Assembly: GCA_965237635.1 (NCBI GenBank)
Contig: CBDEFX010000001.1
Location: 868,001-932,000, forward strand
Direction: 5' to 3'
Length of the DNA: 64,000 nt
DNA from: CBDEFX01 sp965237635
GTDB taxonomy: Bacteria; Chloroflexota; Dehalococcoidia; Lucifugimonadales; CAUZJF01
Shown: one piece after another, positions 53,645 to 62,880 of the stretch
How the letters are laid out: each line of letters begins with the position of its first letter
Numbering within the stretch: position 1 is the first letter of the stretch
Made by a program: the position numbers and the translations under genes
The notes under the pieces: generated by a model
What the model saw: the letters and a program-made list of their open reading frames with translations, nothing else
What the model was told of the DNA's origin: nothing
Database searches by the model: none

Positions 53645-55342
53645 CTAAGCAGCTAGCAGCTGCTTGACCCTGGCGACGACCTCGTCTGCGGGCACAGTCG
53701 CCGCTTCAGGGTCGTTCCGCCTCTTGACCTCAACAACGTCCTGCTTCAGATTGCGAGGACTGACCACAAGGCGGACGGGCAGCCCGAGCAGGTCGGCGTC
53801 ATTGAATTTGACCCCGGCAGACTCCGGCCGGTCATCGTAGAGGACCTCGACGCCCTCGTCGCGCAAGCTCTCGTATAGTGCCTCAGCCGCCTGTGCGACC
53901 TCCTCTTTCTCGACGTTTAGCGCCGTAAGCCAGACCTGGTAAGGCGCGATGGCCGGCGGAAAGACCATGCCCATGTCATCGTGGTTCTGCTCCAATGCGG
54001 CGGCTAGCAAGCGGCCGACTCCAATGCCGTAGCAGCCCATGATGATCGGGCGCTGGACGTCGTTCTGGTCAGGAAAGGAGGCCCCGAGGACCTCACTATA
54101 CCTGGTACCCAGTTTGAAGACGTGGCCGACCTCGATCCCTCGTTTGGTGACCAGGTTGTCCCCACATCTCGGGCAAGCGTACCCTTCGTGCGCCAGCGCG
54201 ATGTCGACAAAGACGTCCGCCTTGAAGTCGCGAGCGTAGTTGGCGTTGCGCAGATGATAGTCGGGCTTGTTGGCGCCCACCACGAAGTTGGAGCCCAAGG
54301 CTACCGAGTCGTCGGCGACCACTCGGACGCCGGACAGGCCTACGGGAGACGCGGACCCAGCCACAAGCCCTGCCCCTTCAACCTCCCCAGGGGTAGCCAG
54401 TCTGACCTCCGAGGCGTTCAGCTCGTTTCGCAGCTTCACCTCGTTGACCTCCAGGTCGCCCCGGATTGTAACCACGACAACGTGACCGTCCGCCGCGTAG
54501 AACACCGCCTTCAGGGTCTTGGAGGCCGGGACGTCCAAGTAGTCAGCCAGCTCTTCGATCGTCTTTACTCCCGGCGTATGCACCTCTTCCAGCGGCTCAG
54601 GGGCCTCCTGCTCCTGGGCGGCCTTGGCAAACTCGGCCTTTTCCGTGTTGGCGGCGTAGCCACACGCCTCACATAGAACGACGGTGTCCTCACCGGAATC
54701 GGCCAGCAAAACGAACTCCTGGGAGTCTTTTCCGCCGATGGCGCCGCTGTCGGCATCGACCATGATGGCCGGCAAGCCGCATCGTGCATAGATATTCTTG
54801 TAGGCCTGCACCATAGCCTGATAGCTGAGATCCAGTCCCTCCTCATCGATGTCGAAGCTATACGCGTCCTTCATGTCGAACTCCCGCACACGGATGAGCC
54901 CGCCGCGCGGCCGGGGTTCGTCGCGGAACTTTGTTTGAATCTGGTAGATGGTCATCGGCAGGTCCCTGTAGCTGTGCACGTTGGCGTGGACCATGTTGGT
55001 CAGCAGCTCTTCGTGGGTCGGGGCCATCACTATTGGGCGGTCCCGGCGGTCTTCCAGACGGAACATATCCGGGCCGTACTCGTCGTCGCGACCCGACTGT
55101 TGCCACAGCTCTCTGGGCTGCAGGACCGACAGGTGGACCTCCTGTCCTCCAGCCGCGTCCATCTCCTCACGGATGATCTGCTCGATCTTTCGAAGGGCGC
55201 GCCAGGCCAGCGGCAGATAGCTGTACACGCCGGAGGCGACCTGGTAGATCATACCCGCCTTCAGCATCAGCCGATGGGAGGCAAGCTCCGCCTCAGCGGG
55301 ATCCTCACGTAACGTCTTACCGAACAGCTTTGAGACTCGCAT
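53645..55342 (-). CDS. proS: Prolyl-tRNA synthetase
   Basis: The 565-residue class II synthetase charges tRNA-Pro. SHRLMLKAGMIYQVASGVYS opens the catalytic domain; APTHEELLTNMVHANV and FRDEPRPRGGLIRVREF are class II motif regions. An editing (INS) domain with EVHTPGVKTIEELADYLDVP occupies about 235-385. GCYGIGVGRLLAAALEQNHD is motif 3, and an anticodon domain follows (VEVLYDDRPESAGVKFNDAD). This is the bacterial-type ProS of normal length. It is the last gene of the minus-strand block. Confidence 0.96.
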   Translation of the reverse strand: MRVSKLFGKTLREDPAEAELASHRLMLKAGMIYQVASGVYSYLPLAWRALRKIEQIIREEMDAAGGQEVHLSVLQPRELWQQSGRDDEYGPDMFRLEDRRDRPIVMAPTHEELLTNMVHANVHSYRDLPMTIYQIQTKFRDEPRPRGGLIRVREFDMKDAYSFDIDEEGLDLSYQAMVQAYKNIYARCGLPAIMVDADSGAIGGKDSQEFVLLADSGEDTVVLCEACGYAANTEKAEFAKAAQEQEAPEPLEEVHTPGVKTIEELADYLDVPASKTLKAVFYAADGHVVVVTIRGDLEVNEVKLRNELNASEVRLATPGEVEGAGLVAGSASPVGLSGVRVVADDSVALGSNFVVGANKPDYHLRNANYARDFKADVFVDIALAHEGYACPRCGDNLVTKRGIEVGHVFKLGTRYSEVLGASFPDQNDVQRPIIMGCYGIGVGRLLAAALEQNHDDMGMVFPPAIAPYQVWLTALNVEKEEVAQAAEALYESLRDEGVEVLYDDRPESAGVKFNDADLLGLPVRLVVSPRNLKQDVVEVKRRNDPEAATVPADEVVARVKQLLAA

Positions 55343-55357
55343 CGAACCGGATAGCTC

Positions 55358-55757
55358 CTATGACTTCTGTAAGATGGAGCGCACCTCTGCGACAAAGCGC
55401 CTGGCATCTTCCAATACTCCCTCGGCGTCGGCTCTCATGATCTCGGCTTCAGGAGAATATGTACTGTCCATCCCTGTCACGCAGTGATTGCGAGAGCATC
55501 GAGCTGAACTCCTTCCCTAATACTCCACGGTTCACAACCTCGCGACCGAAGACGTTCACCAGTCCACGGTGGGTCCGGGGCGCCTTGATCCCACGGCTCA
55601 CGAGCAGAGCTTGGGCAGCGTAATGAATACTGTAGTATGCCCTGTCTACGGACGTCCGGAACCTATCTTGCTCGAGATTGGCCCTACTATCGTCAAGGAA
55701 TTCCTCAGACAGGTTGAGTGTACTCTTGACGGACTCTTCGGTAGGTCCCGTCGTCAT
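55358..55757 (-). pseudogene. HEPN domain protein (HepT-like), frameshifted
   Basis: The frame from ATG 55757 encodes a HEPN fold with the RNase-type motif R-x5-H (RAYYSIH) and LLVSRGIKAPRTHRGLVNVF, then stops at 55449 after DGQYIFS. In the frame one base over, YSPEAEIMRADAEGVLEDAR and FVAEVRSILQKS follow to TAG 55358-55360, the expected HEPN C-terminus. An extra A in TACATATTC explains the break. Its start overlaps the 3' end of the nucleotidyltransferase gene by 53 bases. HepT is the toxin RNase of MNT-HEPN systems. Confidence 0.82.
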
Positions 55758-56082
55758 AAAGGATTACGCCCTCGTTCATGACATCGGTAAAGAACCACGA
55801 TCGCATTCTCGCCGCCCTCTCAAGTCTCCGGTTGCTAAAAAACATCAGCTGCGTAAACACTTCGGTTTCGAGGTCGATATGAGTGCTAATGTCATGCATT
55901 CGCCGCTTGTTCTCGCGGGAGGCATCGCTGATGATGAGTACATCAACGTCGCTGTCCGCGTTGGCCTCTCCGCGGGCCACGGAGCCGAACAGGACGATTG
56001 AGTGTACCTCATCGGCGAACTCAGCCAGCAACTGCTCCTTGAGCGCGTCTATTACCTTCTGATGTTTCGTGACGACTACCAT
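55705..56082 (-). CDS. MNT-type nucleotidyltransferase (MntA-like antitoxin)
   Basis: The protein of about 125 residues has the minimal nucleotidyltransferase motif HSIVLFGSVARGEANADSDV with DVLI. The GSxxRG and DxD residues are intact. In MNT-HEPN systems this enzyme adds AMP to the HEPN toxin and neutralises it. It overlaps the HEPN gene start, as in known pairs. ATG 56082 was chosen; GTG 56100 is an alternative. It is wedged between ispG and proS in the same orientation. The partner is frameshifted, so the module may be inactive. Confidence 0.85.
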   Translation of the reverse strand: MVVVTKHQKVIDALKEQLLAEFADEVHSIVLFGSVARGEANADSDVDVLIISDASRENKRRMHDISTHIDLETEVFTQLMFFSNRRLERAARMRSWFFTDVMNEGVILYDDGTYRRVRQEYTQPV

Positions 56083-56103
56083 GTCAACCGCTCTCGTCAC
56101 TTT

Positions 56104-57249
56104 TCAGATGGACGCCGCGACCTCTGCTTCGGCCATCTTGACCTCGTCCATGAGGGCCGTCAGCATGTCGGCCTCGGCGACGATCCGCGATTTTTGACCC
56201 TTGCGGAAGATTATAGCTCGCCCCGCCCCGGCGGCGATACCGACGTCCGCGTCCTTTGCCTCCCCGGGACCGTTGACCTCGCAACCCATGACCGCGACTT
56301 TAATAGGGGTCTTCGTCTTTTTCAGGAGCTCGTCTACAGTGTTCGACAACTTGATTACGTCCACGTCCGCCCTGCCGCAGCTTGGGCACGCTACCAGAAC
56401 AGCGCCTTCCTTCCGCAGCTCCAGCGACTTCAGGATCTCCAGCCCGGTGTAGACCTCCTCACGGGGGTCGTCGCTAAGTGAAACCCGGATAGTGTCGCCG
56501 ATTCCGTCGTAGAGTAGCGTCCCAAGGCCAATGGCGGTGCGCACGCTTCCCGACTTGGCTGTGCCAGCCTCCGTAATCCCGAGGTGGAATGGGTAGGGCA
56601 CGAGCTGCGCCATCCGTCTATATGCCTCTACCGTGGTGTCGATATCAAAGGCCTTGAGGGATATCTTGATTAGATCGAAGTCCAGGTCTTCTAGGATGCC
56701 AATCTCCCAGAGGCCGGTCTGCACCATGTGGTCGACCACGGAGTATTCCCCCTCGGCGGCCTCACCCACTTTAGGGAGCTCGTTGACCCCATCGGTGTGT
56801 CTGGACAGACCCCGCGTCATGCCGATTTTGCCCACCGGTGGAAGGCTGCCGAAATTGACCCCAATCCGTATCGGCACGCCCCGCGCCTTGGCCTCGCGCA
56901 CCACCGTCTCGACCTTCGCCCGGTCGCGAATGTTGCCGGGGTTTAGACGCAGGCAGTCGACGCCGCTCTTGAGGGATTCCAGCGCCAACTGATAGTGAAA
57001 GTGAATATCGGCCACCAGGGGGATGGAGATTTGCCTCTTGATGTCCGCCAGTGCTTTAGCAGCCTCCATGTCCGGCACGGCACAACGGACGATCTCGCAC
57101 CCAGCCTCTTCCATGCCACGGACTTGGGCGACCGTCGCGGCCACGTCACGAGTGTCGGTCTTGGTCATCGACTGGACGCTGACACGCGCACCGCCGCCGA
57201 CCGCGACCTCACCGATCCGGATCTGCCTGGTAGGACGACGTTTCTTCAC
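56104..57249 (-). CDS. ispG: 4-hydroxy-3-methylbut-2-enyl diphosphate synthase (IspG/GcpE)
   Basis: The 381-residue enzyme converts methylerythritol cyclodiphosphate to HMBPP in the MEP isoprenoid pathway. GGGARVSVQSMTKTDTRDV at the start and VADIHFHYQLAL are TIM-barrel hallmarks. The [4Fe-4S] ligands are in CPSCGRADVD and MGCEVNGPGEAKDADVG. It starts at GTG 57249 with AAGGG upstream. With dxr nearby it gives two steps of the same pathway in one block. Confidence 0.95.
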   Translation of the reverse strand: MKKRRPTRQIRIGEVAVGGGARVSVQSMTKTDTRDVAATVAQVRGMEEAGCEIVRCAVPDMEAAKALADIKRQISIPLVADIHFHYQLALESLKSGVDCLRLNPGNIRDRAKVETVVREAKARGVPIRIGVNFGSLPPVGKIGMTRGLSRHTDGVNELPKVGEAAEGEYSVVDHMVQTGLWEIGILEDLDFDLIKISLKAFDIDTTVEAYRRMAQLVPYPFHLGITEAGTAKSGSVRTAIGLGTLLYDGIGDTIRVSLSDDPREEVYTGLEILKSLELRKEGAVLVACPSCGRADVDVIKLSNTVDELLKKTKTPIKVAVMGCEVNGPGEAKDADVGIAAGAGRAIIFRKGQKSRIVAEADMLTALMDEVKMAEAEVAASI

Positions 57250-57286
57250 CGTACCACCCTTGAATCAGGTCCTGATCGCATCCCGT

Positions 57287-58585
57287 TCATGGCAGAATGC
57301 TCTCGCCACTCAACAGCCTGGCCACGTCGAAATAGCTGACAACCAGGAAGAGGCCAACTATCATCGCGAGCCCTACCAGGCTGATCTGCCCCTCCCGCCT
57401 TGGGGAGATCCGTTTGCCGCGCCGCAGCCACTCGATCCCTACAAACAGGAGTTTGCCGCCGTCCAGCGGCGGTAAAGGTAGGACGTTGAATACGCCTACG
57501 ATTACGCTAAGGGCGGCGGTCAGCTGGAACACCCAGACAACGCCGAACCGGGAGACACCCTCACCCGTCGCCTGGGAAATCCCGATCAGCCCGGTGCTGA
57601 GATTGCTCCTGTCTGAAATCGCTTGGGTAAGTCCCGTCCAGTTGAGTACCAGGAACCCCCAGATAGTCCTGAAAGAGTTTGGGACCGCGCTCCAGACAGG
57701 GTCGGTCGTCTTGCCAAACTTGGGGTTGGCAAGCCCGATCATCACGCCGATGGCCCCTTGTCGAAGGGTGTCTCCCACATCGAGGTCTCGGTTGTAGCTG
57801 CGGGCTGCCGCGAGCGAAACCTGGGACTCGCTCACAACAGCGACCTCGCTGCCACCCGGCTCGTAGCTATACGTACCGTCCGAGTTCACACCAAGCGTGA
57901 AGTTGGAGGGGACGCTGATCTGCTCCGCAGCGGGGTCGGTAACCACGTCGACCACTTTTTGTCGCGGCGGGTTGGCTCTCGGAACAACCGTCACCGTCTC
58001 CACGGAGGCGAACTCGGGCGAGACCAGTAGCCCACTAACCGACGGACCGCGCCGGACCGTCAACTCGATTGGCTGCCCTACCTGACCGCCTATCTGTTCT
58101 GCCAGCTCCGCCGGACTCATGACCCGTTGGCCGGCGACGCTGAGTATCGTGTCGCCGGGCCTTAGCTCCGCTTTCTGGGCTGGCGAGCCGGGGGCGACGG
58201 CGGTGATCAGCACTTCGCCGCCGATCAGCGTGTCGTACGGGAACATGAACACAGCCGTGAAGATAACCACCGCAAGGATCATGTTCATGAAGAAACCCGC
58301 CGCCAGGACGATGGCCTTCTTCAGGACGCTCTGGGCTGCGAAGCTGTCCGGGTCTGTGGGGTCTTCTTCACCCACAAAGCGGACGAAGCCTCCCAGAGGG
58401 ATCCAGTTTATCGAGTATAGGGTCCCTTTGTACGATACGCCGAAGAGTCGCGGCGGAAACCCAAAGCCAAATTCCAGGACCTTGATACCAAACCACTTCG
58501 CGGTCGCGAAATGGCCTAGCTCATGGACATATACGATGACCGCGATTACAGGGAAGATTAGAAGCCAGGGAGGAAGATCAGGCAC
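57287..58585 (-). CDS. rseP: Site-2 intramembrane zinc metalloprotease (RseP family)
   Basis: This membrane protein of about 432 residues has the zinc motif HELGHF in the first helix (IVYVHELGHFATAKWFG), a PDZ domain (APGSPAQKAELRPGDTILSV), and the second zinc site in PLPPLDGGKLLF near the C-terminus. It cleaves membrane-spanning substrates such as anti-sigma factors. GTG 58585, three bases after the dxr stop with GGAGG upstream, is the likely start. A longer frame reaches 58627. The large insert before the last helices (about residues 190-290) is specific to this group. Confidence 0.92.
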   Translation of the reverse strand: MPDLPPWLLIFPVIAVIVYVHELGHFATAKWFGIKVLEFGFGFPPRLFGVSYKGTLYSINWIPLGGFVRFVGEEDPTDPDSFAAQSVLKKAIVLAAGFFMNMILAVVIFTAVFMFPYDTLIGGEVLITAVAPGSPAQKAELRPGDTILSVAGQRVMSPAELAEQIGGQVGQPIELTVRRGPSVSGLLVSPEFASVETVTVVPRANPPRQKVVDVVTDPAAEQISVPSNFTLGVNSDGTYSYEPGGSEVAVVSESQVSLAAARSYNRDLDVGDTLRQGAIGVMIGLANPKFGKTTDPVWSAVPNSFRTIWGFLVLNWTGLTQAISDRSNLSTGLIGISQATGEGVSRFGVVWVFQLTAALSVIVGVFNVLPLPPLDGGKLLFVGIEWLRRGKRISPRREGQISLVGLAMIVGLFLVVSYFDVARLLSGESILP

Positions 58586-58587
58586 GC

Positions 58588-59730
58588 CTATCCCTCCACC
58601 AGCTCGGACACGCGGCCCCTCGCCCACGCGGCCGCCGCCAGGATGTTGTCGGGAGCCGGGTCCATAACAGGTTGGTGCCCTTCGAGAGCCTCGCCGATGA
58701 CCGACGGGATCTCAGCGAAACCTATGCGCCGAGACAGGAACAGCTCCACGGCCATCTCATCCGCGCCGCACAAAGCCGCCGGCCAGGTACCGCCCCTCAT
58801 GGCCACGTCCAGGCCCAGCTGGAAGCACGGGTACCGCTCAGGATTCAGTGCCTCGAACGTGAGAGCCCCAGTAGCCACAGGGTCGAACCTCGCAACGCTC
58901 TCGTTCCGGACCCTGTCGGGATAGAAAAGGGCATAGTGAATCGGCAGCCGCATGTCGGGCGGGCTCATGTGTGCCTTAACAGAGCCGTCGACGAACTCCA
59001 CCATCGAGTGGATAATGCTCTCGGGGTGGACAACGACCTCGATGTCTTCCCACGGCACGCCAAAGAGCCAGTGGGCCTCGATAACCTCGAACGCTTTGTT
59101 CATAAGCGTTGCCGAGTCAACCGTGATCTTGGGGCCCATCGTCCAGGTGGGGTGATTCAGGGCCTGCTCGGGCGTGACGTCCTTCAGCTGCTCCGGGTCT
59201 TTATCGCGGAACGCGCCCCCTGAGGCCGTGATTATCAGCCTGGAAATGGCCCTCTGCTCTCCGCTCAGACACTGCCATATGGCATTCGGTTCGCTGTCGA
59301 TCGGAAGTAACGACGCATCGTGCTCATCCGCGAGCCGCGTAAGCAGCTCCCCGGCCATGACCACGGACTCTTTGTTCGCCAGGGCGACCTTCTTGCCAGC
59401 CTCGATAGCGGATATGGTGGGCGTGAGCGCTACGTCCCCGACGGTCGCAGTCACGACCAAATCGACGTCGTCATCGAGGACCATCTCCTCCATGACGCAG
59501 TCCACGCAACCGTTCGAGAGTAGCGCGGCCTTCTCTTCAGCGGTACCCTCGCACGAGACAAGCTTAGGATGGAACTCTCTTACTTGGGTTTCAAGGAGAT
59601 CGAGGTTTCTGCGGGCCGCCAAAGCCACTACGCGAAAATCGCCCGGGAAGGAACGCACAACGTCCAGGGTCTGAGTTCCAATGGAGCCCGTCGAGCCTAA
59701 GACGGCAAGCCCTTTTATTGAACGCCCCAT
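58588..59730 (-). CDS. dxr: 1-deoxy-D-xylulose 5-phosphate reductoisomerase
   Basis: The 380-residue NADPH enzyme makes methylerythritol phosphate, the committed step of the MEP pathway. VLGSTGSIGTQTLDVV is the NADPH-binding motif, LANKESVVMAGELL and LPIDSEPNAIWQCL the active-site segments, and ASGGAFRDK the flexible loop region. ATG 59730 gives the standard N-terminus although the frame extends upstream. The start overlaps the end of cdsA by 16 bases and rseP follows at once. Confidence 0.95.
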   Translation of the reverse strand: MGRSIKGLAVLGSTGSIGTQTLDVVRSFPGDFRVVALAARRNLDLLETQVREFHPKLVSCEGTAEEKAALLSNGCVDCVMEEMVLDDDVDLVVTATVGDVALTPTISAIEAGKKVALANKESVVMAGELLTRLADEHDASLLPIDSEPNAIWQCLSGEQRAISRLIITASGGAFRDKDPEQLKDVTPEQALNHPTWTMGPKITVDSATLMNKAFEVIEAHWLFGVPWEDIEVVVHPESIIHSMVEFVDGSVKAHMSPPDMRLPIHYALFYPDRVRNESVARFDPVATGALTFEALNPERYPCFQLGLDVAMRGGTWPAALCGADEMAVELFLSRRIGFAEIPSVIGEALEGHQPVMDPAPDNILAAAAWARGRVSELVEG

Positions 59731-60554
59731 ACTACGAAATAATACACCAGCGCCAAATTGAACACAATTGAGTCCAAGCGGTCTAATACCCCGCCGTGGC
59801 CTGGTATAAGCCACCCGGAGTCCTTCACGTCAGCCGTGCGCTTCAGCTGTGACTCGACCAGGTCGCCAAGCTGCCCGACAATACCAATCAATGCGCCCAG
59901 CGGCAGGGCAACCCACAGCGTCACATCCAGGTCCAACAAGAAGACCAGCGCTGCGGTGGCCCCGATCGCCGCCAGGAAACCTCCTACAGCACCTTCCCAG
60001 GTTTTGCCAGGGCTCACTTTTGGAGCGAGAGGCCGTCTGCCGAGGCTCCGGCCAACGAGAAACGCAGACGTATCCGCAGCAAAGGTGACCGCGACCGCTA
60101 GGAGTACCCATTCACGACCCTGCTCCAGGCCTCTGAGCAGCGGCGCATGGGCGAGGAGTCCGCCTGTATAGAGGGCAGCGGCCGCCGTGACCGCCCAGTC
60201 GGACAGGCCGACGTGAGACCTTGCGAACCGGACCTGCCAGACGAGATACGAGAACGCAGCGGCGCCAACGACCACCTGCAGAGTCCGCTCGCCTGTTAGG
60301 TCGTCTGACAAGGCATGGCCGGCGGTCAACAGGGCCAACGACCAGACCACGGCAACCAGGACGTCCGGCCGTCTGTCACGCCTTCGCGCCATCCGGCAGA
60401 ACTCTACTGCGCCCAGAGCGGCGAACCCTCCCACGAACAGGGAGAGCCACGGTGAGCCGATCCAGACCACGAGCGCCAAAACAGGGATCCCGACCGCGGC
60501 GGTGGCGAGTCGAAAGACCAAGGAGCGTCTTCTAAAGGTTAGTGCAAAGTCCAT
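59715..60554 (-). CDS. cdsA: Phosphatidate cytidylyltransferase
   Basis: The 279-residue polytopic membrane enzyme makes CDP-diacylglycerol from phosphatidate and CTP. Eight or so helices are visible. The signature KDSGWLIPGHGGVLDRLDS lies near the C-terminus and SPGKTWEGAVGGF near residue 180. It fits between uppS and dxr as in many bacteria. The start ATG 60554 has a weak upstream signal, and the stop lies inside the dxr gene start. Confidence 0.94.
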   Translation of the reverse strand: MDFALTFRRRSLVFRLATAAVGIPVLALVVWIGSPWLSLFVGGFAALGAVEFCRMARRRDRRPDVLVAVVWSLALLTAGHALSDDLTGERTLQVVVGAAAFSYLVWQVRFARSHVGLSDWAVTAAAALYTGGLLAHAPLLRGLEQGREWVLLAVAVTFAADTSAFLVGRSLGRRPLAPKVSPGKTWEGAVGGFLAAIGATAALVFLLDLDVTLWVALPLGALIGIVGQLGDLVESQLKRTADVKDSGWLIPGHGGVLDRLDSIVFNLALVYYFVVWGVQ

Positions 60555-60645
60555 CGTGAACTTAAGAAGGGTAAGTCAGCTGAGCTAGGCTGCAGGCGGG
60601 GAGGCTCACGCCCGATGCGGCAGGGGGAAGGCTCACCGAGGACTA

Positions 60646-61410
60646 TCAGCGCAGGCTATCGTCCGCCGCCGTCACTTTGCCATAGCGCCTCTTGCGCTGG
60701 CTGTAGGCTTCTAGTGCGCTGGTGACCTCTTGTTCATCGAAGTCCGGCCATAGGACGGCGGTTGAGTAGTATTCAGCGTAGTGGGCCTGCCAGAGGAGGA
60801 AGTTGCTCAGTCGCATCTCGCCAGCGGTGCGAATTATCAGATCGACGTCCGGGAGCCCGCTAGTGTACAGATACCGCTCGAAGAGTTCCTCGGTGATCTC
60901 TCCGGGCTCCAGCCCTTCGGAGACGATAGAGCGAACTGCGTTGACAATCTCGGCCCGTCCCCCGTAGTTAAAGGCTACGTTCAGAGTCATGCGCTCGTTC
61001 GCCTTGGTCAACTCAACGCTCTGATGGATCGCATCTTGAAGCCGAGGAGGGAGGTCGTCCAGTCGACCGATGTGTTTGATGCGGACCCCCTCCTCGTGAA
61101 GAGGTTGGGTCTCGCTGCGTATCGATTCGCCCAGAAGCTCCATCAGCGTTCCCACTTCCTCGTCAGGACGGTCCCAGTTTTCTGTCGAAAATGCAAATAG
61201 TGTGACGTGCTCTACGTCGTGGTCCGCGAATCGCCTCAGCACGCACCGGATGTTGCTTGTGCCCGCGCGGTGGCCGTCCGACCTCGACATCCGGCGCTGC
61301 CGAGCCCAGCGCCCGTTGCCGTCCATAATGATGGCGACGTGTCTCGGAATCGCGCGGACGTCTCCGACAGCCCTCTCCTCAGTCGTCGCTTGTGAAGCGC
61401 CTTCAGTCAA
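60646..61410 (-). CDS. uppS: Isoprenyl (undecaprenyl) diphosphate synthase
   Basis: This 254-residue cis-prenyltransferase extends farnesyl diphosphate for the lipid carrier of cell-wall synthesis. HVAIIMDGNGRWARQR carries the Asp of the P-loop, FAFSTENWDRP the next motif, and DLIIRTAGEMRLSNFLLWQA the conserved RTxGExRxSNFL segment. The start TTG 61410 overlaps the frr stop by three bases (TTGA), so translation is coupled. Gene order with cdsA, dxr and rseP is conserved among bacteria. Confidence 0.94.
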   Translation of the reverse strand: MTEGASQATTEERAVGDVRAIPRHVAIIMDGNGRWARQRRMSRSDGHRAGTSNIRCVLRRFADHDVEHVTLFAFSTENWDRPDEEVGTLMELLGESIRSETQPLHEEGVRIKHIGRLDDLPPRLQDAIHQSVELTKANERMTLNVAFNYGGRAEIVNAVRSIVSEGLEPGEITEELFERYLYTSGLPDVDLIIRTAGEMRLSNFLLWQAHYAEYYSTAVLWPDFDEQEVTSALEAYSQRKRRYGKVTAADDSLR

Positions 61411-61973
61411 ACCTCCATCACCTCGGTCTCCTTCTCCTGTCGGAGCTTGTCCATCTCACGGATGTGGCCATCGGTCACCGCTTGAAGCTGCTCCTGGGCG
61501 CGGCGGCCGTCGTCCTTAGACAGTGTCTTGTCCTTGACCTCCATACCTCGCAACGTTTCGAGGCCGTCACGACGAATGTTGCGTACCGACACGTGCGCGT
61601 CCTCGACCTTTCGACCCACCAACCGCACGAGCTCGCGGCGCCGATCCTCAGTGAGCGTTGGAATACCGAGACGGATGGCCGTGCCGTCGTTGTTCGGGAC
61701 CAGGCCTAAGTCCGACTTCAGGATGCCTTTCTCCACGTCCACCATGGACTGTTTGTCCCAGGGCTCTATCATAAGGACGCGGGCCTCGGGGACCGAGATC
61801 GATGCGAGCTGATTCAAAGGTGTCGGCACGCCGTAATAGTCCACCATAAGGTCGAGGACCAGGGCCGGGCTCGCTCGACCGGTCCTGATCGAGTTTAGCT
61901 CCCTTACGAGCACCTCGACGGACCTCCCCATTCTTGTGTCGATCTCGCCTAAGACCTCTTTTGCAGTAGCCAT
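61407..61973 (-). CDS. frr: Ribosome recycling factor
   Basis: The 188-residue two-domain protein frees ribosomes after termination with EF-G. MATAKEVLGEIDTRMGRSVE, REL.SIRTGRASPALVLDLM and VDYYGVPTPLNQLASISVPE are hallmark sequences, and NNDGTAIRLGIPTLTEDRR the domain II joint. The length is typical. uppS follows with overlap. It is separated from pyrH by a repeat-bearing gap of 163 bases. Confidence 0.95.
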   Translation of the reverse strand: MATAKEVLGEIDTRMGRSVEVLVRELNSIRTGRASPALVLDLMVDYYGVPTPLNQLASISVPEARVLMIEPWDKQSMVDVEKGILKSDLGLVPNNDGTAIRLGIPTLTEDRRRELVRLVGRKVEDAHVSVRNIRRDGLETLRGMEVKDKTLSKDDGRRAQEQLQAVTDGHIREMDKLRQEKETEVMEV

Positions 61974-62033
61974 CTTCGATTAACCCCGTCGTTCGACCCG
62001 TAGTGCCGCTTAGACAGATTGTTCCAGCAAATA

Positions 62034-62120
62034 CTCGATCTATCCGTCGCCTGTACGGGCAGGTTGTCAAACCTGCTCGATCTATCCGTCGCTTGTAGGG
62101 GCAGGTTTCAAACCTGCCCG
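62034..62120. repeat. Tandem pair of hairpin repeats between pyrH and frr
   Basis: Two direct units of about 42-45 bp begin CTCGATCTATCCGTCGC. Each contains an inverted repeat (GGCAGGTT/AACCTG in the first; GGGCAGGTTT around one C in the second, 62099-62119). They are related to the GGGCGGGTTT hairpins at 12276 and 63492. Confidence 0.65.
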
Positions 62121-62136
62121 CTCGTCGCCGGTGCAG

Positions 62137-62877
62137 CTAACTCATCTGGGTCTCGGCCACTAGGGTTCCCAACCACTCCCCGGCGATGATGCGTTGGATG
62201 CTGCCCTCGGCGAACAGGTCAAAGACCACGATCGGCACGTTGTTGTCCATACACAGAGAAAGAGCGGTGCTGTCCATGATCTCCAGCCGCTTCTCCATGA
62301 CGTCACGGTAGGTTAGAAACTCGAACTTGGCGGCCCCGGGATCGACGTTAGGGTCGGCGGCGTAAACCCCGTCGACCTCGTGTTTTGCCATGAGCAGGAT
62401 CTTGGCATCGATCTCGATGGCCCGAAGCGCGGCAGCCGTGTCGGTCGTCATGAAGGGGTTGCCTATACCGGCGGCGAAGATGACCACCCGGCCCTTCTCC
62501 AGGTGCCGTATTGCACGGCGCCGAATGTATGGCTCGGCCACCTGCTGGACTGCGATGGCGGTCTGTGTCCTGGTATCGACTCCGAGCCGGTGTTCCAAAG
62601 CGTCCTGGAGGGCCAAAGCGTTAATGATGGTCGCCACCATCCCAGCATAGTCAGCCGTGGCCCTGTCCATGCCCTCGGCTTCGGCCTCGGCGCCTCTCCA
62701 GATGTTGCCACCCCCCACCACAACCCCTAACTCCACCCCCAAATCGTGCACGGTCTTGATCTGATGAGCCATATAGGTGATAGCTTCGGGGTCGATACCG
62801 TAGCCGCGGCTGCCCTTGAACGACTCCCCGCTGAGTTTCAGCAGGACACGGCTGTACTTAGGAGGACCGATGGTCAC
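62137..62877 (-). CDS. pyrH: Uridylate kinase
   Basis: The 246-residue enzyme phosphorylates UMP. YSRVLLKLSGESFKG is the N-terminal glycine loop, GVVVGGGNIWRG the phosphate-binding segment and GIGNPFMTTDTAAALRA the regulatory GTP/UTP region. GTG 62877 starts four bases after the tsf stop, so it is co-translated with EF-Ts. The order rpsB-tsf-pyrH-frr is conserved in bacteria. Confidence 0.95.
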   Translation of the reverse strand: MTIGPPKYSRVLLKLSGESFKGSRGYGIDPEAITYMAHQIKTVHDLGVELGVVVGGGNIWRGAEAEAEGMDRATADYAGMVATIINALALQDALEHRLGVDTRTQTAIAVQQVAEPYIRRRAIRHLEKGRVVIFAAGIGNPFMTTDTAAALRAIEIDAKILLMAKHEVDGVYAADPNVDPGAAKFEFLTYRDVMEKRLEIMDSTALSLCMDNNVPIVVFDLFAEGSIQRIIAGEWLGTLVAETQMS

Positions 62878-62880
62878 AGC

